Both the position numbers and the translations under genes were made by a program. A DNA stretch of 64,000 nt from Polytrichum commune. Taxonomy: Eukaryota > Streptophyta > Polytrichopsida > Polytrichales > Polytrichaceae. The notes beneath the pieces are model-generated. The model had not been told where the DNA came from, searched no databases, and was given only the letters and a program-made list of their open reading frames with translations. Numbering within the stretch: position 1 is the first letter of the stretch; each line of letters starts with the position of its first letter. Below are positions 57,741 through 64,000 of the stretch, in pieces. Where the stretch lies: positions 37,885,081-37,949,080 of the forward strand of contig OX485809.1 in NCBI GenBank assembly GCA_950295325.1, written 5' to 3'.

Positions 57741-57971
57741 GTGGTATGCTTTCACCTTCTCAGGGATGACCTCTGAACTTAAGAATTAGGTCATGCACCA
57801 CACACCAAAATCACATACAGGTTGTTGGATGTTTTAAAGTCAACCAAAAGCATTCATTGGTGTTTATACAAAGAACCTTAGAAAATTATCCTTAAACTGG
57901 AGGGATTCATATAGAAAGAAATATCTCAACATTTTCAATAAATTCGTCAAAAATCAAAACAGCAAGTGATA

Positions 57972-57973
<2 letters not shown>
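57741..57973 (-). promoter_or_regulatory. Upstream region of AP2-like gene B
   Basis: Lies between the start codon and the GA microsatellite. It is likely to include the 5' leader. TTAAGTTCAG at about 57772-57781 (minus strand) could serve as a splice acceptor. No TATA box that I would defend. Confidence 0.35.

Positions 57974-58018
<45 letters not shown>
57974..58018. repeat. CT/GA microsatellite, 45 bp
   Basis: An unbroken dinucleotide run: CT on the plus strand and GA on the strand of AP2-like gene B, about 234-278 bases upstream of its ATG. GA runs in plant promoters are known targets of BBR/BPC (GAGA-binding) proteins; a role here is inference. Confidence 0.9.
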
Positions 58019-58021
<3 letters not shown>

Positions 58022-61000
58022 ATTACAATCTGAATGTCAACCCTCTTTCGTCTGCTCACATTCTACAAACTGTTTTGCTTCTATGCATTGCTATAACAAG
58101 TGCATAGTATGTCACATCAACTTGACAGAACAACAAATATAATTGTGAGTCAAGGTATGATCTTCTACAAGTCTCTTGTGGAGAGTAAGTTTGCAGAGTA
58201 CACATATTCAGATGTTTGTATTTATATCTTAATACTGGTCTTGTACGATCAAGAAGAGAGAAGAGAGTAATGAGAGTGGGAGTCTGAAAAGAAGGTATAT
58301 TATGTGAGTAGTAAGTAGGTGAATTGTATTGGTAGGAATATAGTTTTTGTAGAGTACATATGGACCAGTACTTTTTTGTATATACTTTTGGTATAAATGG
58401 TCATATTATTTAGACAAAATTGGTCAAACTGCGACGTGCGACTTGACCACAAAAAGTAAATTAGTGGTTGTGAAGCCTCATCCAACATCATTACTTTGGT
58501 TTGTGATCTAAAGCAGTATAAGGTACACATGTTTCGCATAGAAGCATTTGACATGTTTGCAGAACTTTTCACGGAGGTACAACTTTAAGCTACGAAGTAC
58601 AAACTTTACACCAAAACAATACTAGATACAACTTCCCAATCACATGCAACATGTATTCCTTTAAGAATCTCTCCTTCCTTTTTCACTTACAATTATACAT
58701 CTTTAACACATACTAGTATATGTAGACTTTAGTGCTTGAGATAGTAACATTCCAAGTTTTAAAACTTATTTTCAAAACTTTTTGCAATATTGAATTGAAT
58801 TGCGTTTTGATTTGAAGGATTTTTATTTTAAAGTTTGAGATGAAATGTACAAGTACGTAGTTCCTTTGAGTGTTGGACACCAACACTACTTGCATTTTGG
58901 TGAATCTAGAGAGGATAAATTCTTTTAACTTTATAAGCATTCAAGGGTTGACATCCAGGAATACTTGTTCCAAGCTTGAGGTTGGTTTTCCTTGCCATAC
59001 AAGTACATGTAAGCTTTGTCATGTGTTAAGATTATGAGAGTCTAGTAAAATCCACCATAGAGCCTTTTTTTAAAAAAATTACTTCTTATCCACTATGATA
59101 TTGAAGAAGGTCCTTCACTAACATTTTCCTAACAATTTTAATGTACTTGTTTATTGCAAATTATTATTCTGAAAGAAGACACAAAACTAATAGCATGATC
59201 AATGATGCTAGATGTATGAAAATAAAAGAAAACCCACAAAACATTGAGCAACCAATGTGGGAGAGTCAACTTACCCTAGTATTGTATTGATTGGTTGCCA
59301 AGGGATGCAAGCTTTGTGATGAGTTGGTTACGCTTTTGAAGCTTAAGCAATAAAAAAAACACGGGGTCTCAATATACTGCCATATACACAATTTATACAA
59401 GCTTCACTAAATTCATTAATTGAACCTTATATATTTATGTGTTTGAAATCATATTATATACATTATCTTTTGACAGTGGCATTCAATAGCATTTTACGTA
59501 GAAACAACATGCAAGAAAAGATAGGGTGGAATCTATTTGTCATACATGATTTTTTGAAATTTTGTTTAGATCAATATTAGGCTCTATTAAATGTCCATAA
59601 GTATTTTATATACAACACATTTTTATTTTTATTTGGATCATTACGTTTAACTAGAGGGTAAGTTAAGTTATGTTAAAAATAAATAGTGGGGTGTGTTAGA
59701 AAACACAAATGAAATGTAATTCAATGTGGACAAAACAAGAAAAAGGAAGTTTTTTAGGGTTAGAAGCATGTTGAGCTAGTTTCCCCTTCCCATTGTCATT
59801 TTGCACAGTTCCCTCAATTGTGTGGTCAAACCATCTTCAATTTGCTCAGTCATTTTGCAGTTGTCTTCATTTTGCATTGGGCTTCTTCTTCTTCTTCTGC
59901 CACGTAGTAGGGAGTGGGAGTCCAACATGTTGTGAGGCTAGTGAGGGTTTGGTTTGGAGAGAGGAAATGTTGGCCCAATTGGTTAGGTTTTTAGAGTGCT
60001 CGATTCATTCTTGTTCACACTATGCTCATTCTTGGACTATTGAGGCGGTTTTAGTTGCTCATGATGCACTCATTCTTGAACTATTTGAGGCAGTTTCAAT
60101 TGTTCAAGTGGTGCTCTTGTTTTTTGTAAGGTGTTGTGAGAGACTAGTCTAACGTTTGAGACACTCATTCTTGGTCACATGGTTTAAGGTTTTTAGCAAG
60201 GCGTCGGTACACTAGGGTTTAGTTTGCATATGAGATAGGAGTTCTTGGAGTTAATTTAGCCGTTTAAGAGAATCTCTTTGAACACTTTGTAGTCAATCAC
60301 CATATCATACCTAACTCTAAAAGCAAATGAAAGCATTTGCCGACAAAGTTGATGTCTTGTGCCCGTTGTGATGTTGTTGAATTTATGAATGTATTTGCTA
60401 GTCTTGATTCTTCCCAATCCTATGTTTCTTTGCGTGACAAATATCAACAAACAAGGAACTACACTTCAATACCACAAAAAGAAAATTTGAACTCATACTT
60501 CTTATAATGAAATAAGTTGCAATTTATTGCACAACTCTGGAATTTATAATGACCTCTAGGGTGGACGTAAATGGTAAGAAGTATAATTTTTGATAATTAT
60601 AAGGGTCTAAAAACTCTCAAAGGCTAAGGTAAATAGTCCCCTAAACAAATACTTGTTTCTCATGTATGTATGCCAACTTTCTATAGAGGTGCTTTCCACA
60701 ATGTCATTTGTCAAGGAGAAAATAAAACTATACTCATACTAGACTTTGATGATCAGAATACAACAAATCTATTTACATTCAAGGGCACCCAAGGTGTATA
60801 TTCATAATCCTATTGATTCTAGTCAACAATAGAACTCATAATTCCATTGATGTTATTCATGATCCTATGGTGGTTTCCTATGGTGGTTTCAAGAAATTTG
60901 ATTGTTGTAACTTGAATATGGGGAAGGACTCAAAAAGAAGTGACCTGTAAATATTGTGTATGCAAACACAATATTACTCGGCACCCACTATTTGTTTAGT

Positions 61001-61593
61001 GGGCCCTTGGAATATAACAGTTGGATGCTTGAAAAATTGAGCATGAACAGACAATGGGTGTTGAGTACTGTTATGAAGTCCAACCAAACATTGGCATTTA
61101 TACCCACAGGGATGGCTAACAAGGGAGGAGTCGGGTCACGACGGGATTGTGTTTTGGGGGCTGGATTCATGGGTTTCTCCAAACATCAACTAGGGCATAG
61201 CACTTTATATGAAGGTGGGAAGAATGATTGATGCAACTCAATGTCCGGGGAGAACAGGTATTTAGTGTAATGGGGGCCAATTGGTTTTGTGAAAAGTCCA
61301 GTTGAAGTGGGAAAGTGGAGGATGTGAAACCAATGTTTAAATTTTTTTTTTTTAAATAAAAAAAAACGGATTTCAACCGGCAACCATTTTGAGGAGGAGG
61401 ATTTTTACCCAAATGAATTATGAAATAGGTGGATTTCATCCGGTTTGATTCATCTAGGGCTAGATATCATATGGTTCTAGGGTTTAGGTTATGTGTTTGT
61501 TGTAGGTTTGTAGCGATTTGGTGAATGGCGGATAGGCGAAGCTTTTGCTTCATTATTGCATTTCATTGTTGATGGCTAGCATTTAGAATGTAT
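58019..61593. other. Long intergenic stretch without a recognisable gene
   Basis: AT-rich. A tandem duplication of about 45 bp around CTCATTCTTG-ACTATT-GAGGC lies at about 60022-60110, and an A/T homopolymer cluster at 61338-61368. ORFs at 59793-60152, 60956-61231 and 61167-61439 show no domain I know, and their composition looks random. Confidence 0.35.
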
Positions 61594-61595
61594 TA

Positions 61596-62016
61596 AGGTA
61601 GAAATACCATAACCCGTGAAAATAAGGTGATTCACATTGAGGATCTAGTCTAACAATCATAGGATAATTTTCCAAGATAGATGAGAAGGATTCAAGAAGA
61701 ATGCAAGTTGTTTCATATTTGTCTGCCTTATACAAGAAATGCAACTATTTTTCAAAGTGGAAAGTTGTCCAAACCCCTACTCGTACACTAGATTCTCCCT
61801 ACACTAAACACGGTAATCCACATTTCCATACTGAACATCGCCTAAATCAGTTACCTCATGAGTACATTAACACTTGACTCCCATTGGCTACACTAAGTGT
61901 ACACGCATTGAAGTTGCCGCCAAGCCATGATCGGTTTTAAAAATGGCACTTCACCATTATGACAGCGTTCTAGTGCACTGCTAGAGGGTGGTTAATGGGT
62001 TATGGTATTTCTACCT
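61596..62016. repeat. MITE with 20-bp inverted ends and a TA duplication
   Basis: The ends AGGTAGAAATACCATAACCC and its inverse GGGTTATGGTATTTCTACCT are perfect over 20 bases and are flanked by TA (61594-61595 and 62017-62018). A TA duplication suggests a Tc1/mariner-type origin. The 421-bp unit is non-coding. Confidence 0.75.
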
Positions 62017-62018
62017 TA

Positions 62019-64000
62019 TGCATGTGTCTATGAAATATCTTTGTGATGATCTTGATAACATACTAATGAAAGCCATAGCTTTATGGAGGAACTCTACAAG
62101 GTTTAGATGGTTGTTTTCACATCCACAGAGATACCTTTCAGGGCGTTTTCCTCTTGAAGGTGAAGATGATATTGTTCATTTTGACTCTAACAGTTGATGA
62201 ATTTCATTTTTGTATATAGTATGGTATGTTAGGTTACTCTTTTATCATGATGTGGCCTCAAATCTAATATGAGGTTTTAAGACCTAGGTATGATAGAAGA
62301 GTAAATCCATGGCCATTAACCAATTGATGGGTTATTTCATGTTCAACTCTTGCTATGGATAAATTGTTGATAATTGTTGTTGTCTCTTGTATGTAATGAA
62401 TTGTTTATCATTGTTGTTGGATGTTGATATCATTACATATTATTTTTGTATGTTGATATGTTCTTTGGATGTTGTTGTTGAATGGTGTATATTGTTTGTA
62501 GATATAATTTTTCTACATTGAAAACCAGCTTACTTATCAATGTCCAAGTTCTTGACTGGTTGTCGTTACAATGAAGAGGAAATTAGCCGGCACTTGAAAA
62601 AAAGTATAAGATATTGGCCAGTCCAAATTAATGGCAGCAAGTTTGCAACCAGTCAAATCCTTAAAAAACCGGTAGAAGTTGTGAAGTGGCAGATTTTAGT
62701 TGGTTGAGCTCAAAAATCTCCCGAACCTTGATGCAATTGTATGCAAAGGAATCATTGATGTTCTATAGACTTACACCATTGACATCTACATTTATGTGGA
62801 CAAAAAGAAGGCCCCTTCATCCCACCGAATTACTTTAAATAGAACTATGTTGACTTCTCCCCTTAGAACAAAAACTTTTTTGAGACATGAAACTAGAAAG
62901 TCAACAAAACAACGTGGTTTGGTGGATGAATGCCAACCCCTCATCAAATGTGATGTACGCAATCTATGTTGTCATCAACACATTAGTTATAATAGCTTCT
63001 CTCTTGCGACCTAAGTCCAATTTTCAGAAAAATATTACATTCTATCACCGATTTTAAATATGAATACAACGAACAGAAACCAAATGGCATCCTTCAGTTT
63101 GCATTGTGTTGCCAATTACATGCAACATGCATGTACTCATAAAATCATTAAAATTTTATATCAATTAAAAACCAAAAACCACAAACCAAAATATTAAAAT
63201 TATTAAAAAATTATTAAAAAATCACAGGTCAAACCTCCACATAATCGCTTCCAAACTTGTACAATCCCTCTACATTCCCACTTGGGTCCTTACATCCTAA
63301 CGTGATAGGGAATACTTTTTAAGGTATATATTAATGGTTGGGAGGCAATAGTGCAGGCATTTTTTCAACAATGAAGCTCATTAATTAGTTGTAGTTATTT
63401 TTGACATAGGTCAAAAAAATTCATTTTCCTCATTAAATATTTGGCACCAACAATACAGAGTCGTAGATGCTTTTCACACGGTTCAATTTTCCCTTTCGTT
63501 GACTATGGGTTGGTGACTCGTCAACATGGAGAAGAGATCTAAATCAAACCCATCAAGCATAAAACCAAATAAGAAGCAACATCAGCGCCTTACAGCACTC
63601 ACGTGAATGGGAGCATGTTTCCTCTACCATGGTCATGTATTACCAGAAAAGAAAGAAAAGAAAAGATAACGCCCGTATTATGCATACCGGCGTGAATGTG
63701 AGCCCGTTAGCCCTGTATTGATCTCGGGAATCCGAGATGCAATATTGGGTGTTATGCCTCCTGTGGGAGGTGGGCTCTGGTGTAGTGCAAGATAGTTTCC
63801 ACCTTATGGTGGTGGGATAGGGTTTTGTTTGTTGTCAAGTTTCCTTTTATTTAAGACCAAATAGGTAAGATATTTAATGGCATTTTGGTGTATGTTTTTC
63901 ATGAGAGTTTTGATGTGGGATTTGGGGATTTTCAGGTTGGCAATTGTTCGATGGAGTTTTCGTGAATAGCACCTCTTACTCCTGTGGTGATAGTAATGAG
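62019..64000. other. Right-end intergenic stretch
   Basis: I see no supportable gene, RNA or repeat to the end of the window. Short ORFs (61988-62197, 62796-63014) lack any family feature. Confidence 0.35.

Overview
The window is nuclear DNA from a land plant. The evidence is GT-AG introns, a plant-type calreticulin with an HDEL tail, AP2/ERF factors, and plant Ty3, Ty1 and LINE retroelements. The unusual AP2 proteins and long introns hint at a non-flowering plant (fern, lycophyte or bryophyte), but that is a weak inference. The sequence is AT-rich and dominated by transposable elements.

The left 15 kb is gene-bearing. A nine-exon nucleoside hydrolase gene (348-5246, +) keeps all its splice sites and catalytic motifs but has an in-frame TGA in exon 4. 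A fourteen-exon calreticulin gene (7320-14302, +) of the CRT3 type has an Arg-rich tail, a poly-Asp exon and a terminal HDEL. Introns of both genes carry inverted-repeat elements.

From 15 to 23 kb there are dispersed repeats, hairpin-rich repeats, a candidate transposon holding the first exon of a SCAMP-like gene (17086-18624), and several MITEs. Two single-exon paralogous AP2/ERF-like genes lie on the minus strand at 23601-24833 and 56583-57740. They share an N-terminal region of about 190 residues that I do not recognise.

The 32 kb between the paralogs is a nested transposon island. It holds a decayed Ty1/copia element (29.6-31.7 kb), a decayed LINE on the minus strand (31.9-34.3 kb), a GC-rich block with a tRNA-like SINE head (35.6-36.25 kb), a truncated Ty3 element (36.66-39.75 kb), a decayed LINE on the plus strand (39.75-42.78 kb), and an apparently intact young Ty3 element (42785-54448, minus). 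The young element has 2227-bp LTRs, a perfect ATTGG target duplication and one 2079-codon gag-pol frame. MITEs with G-rich tips and 9-10 bp target duplications sit inside the older elements; one landed exactly in the reverse transcriptase YxDD codons of a LINE.

The most notable observations are the AP2 proteins with an unrecognised N-terminal module and altered DNA-contact residues, the young Ty3 element with primer-site-like motifs at both internal ends and no visible polypurine tract, the calreticulin tail, the nucleosidase stop codon, and the G-tipped MITE family. From 58 kb to the end I see only one further MITE and no supportable gene.
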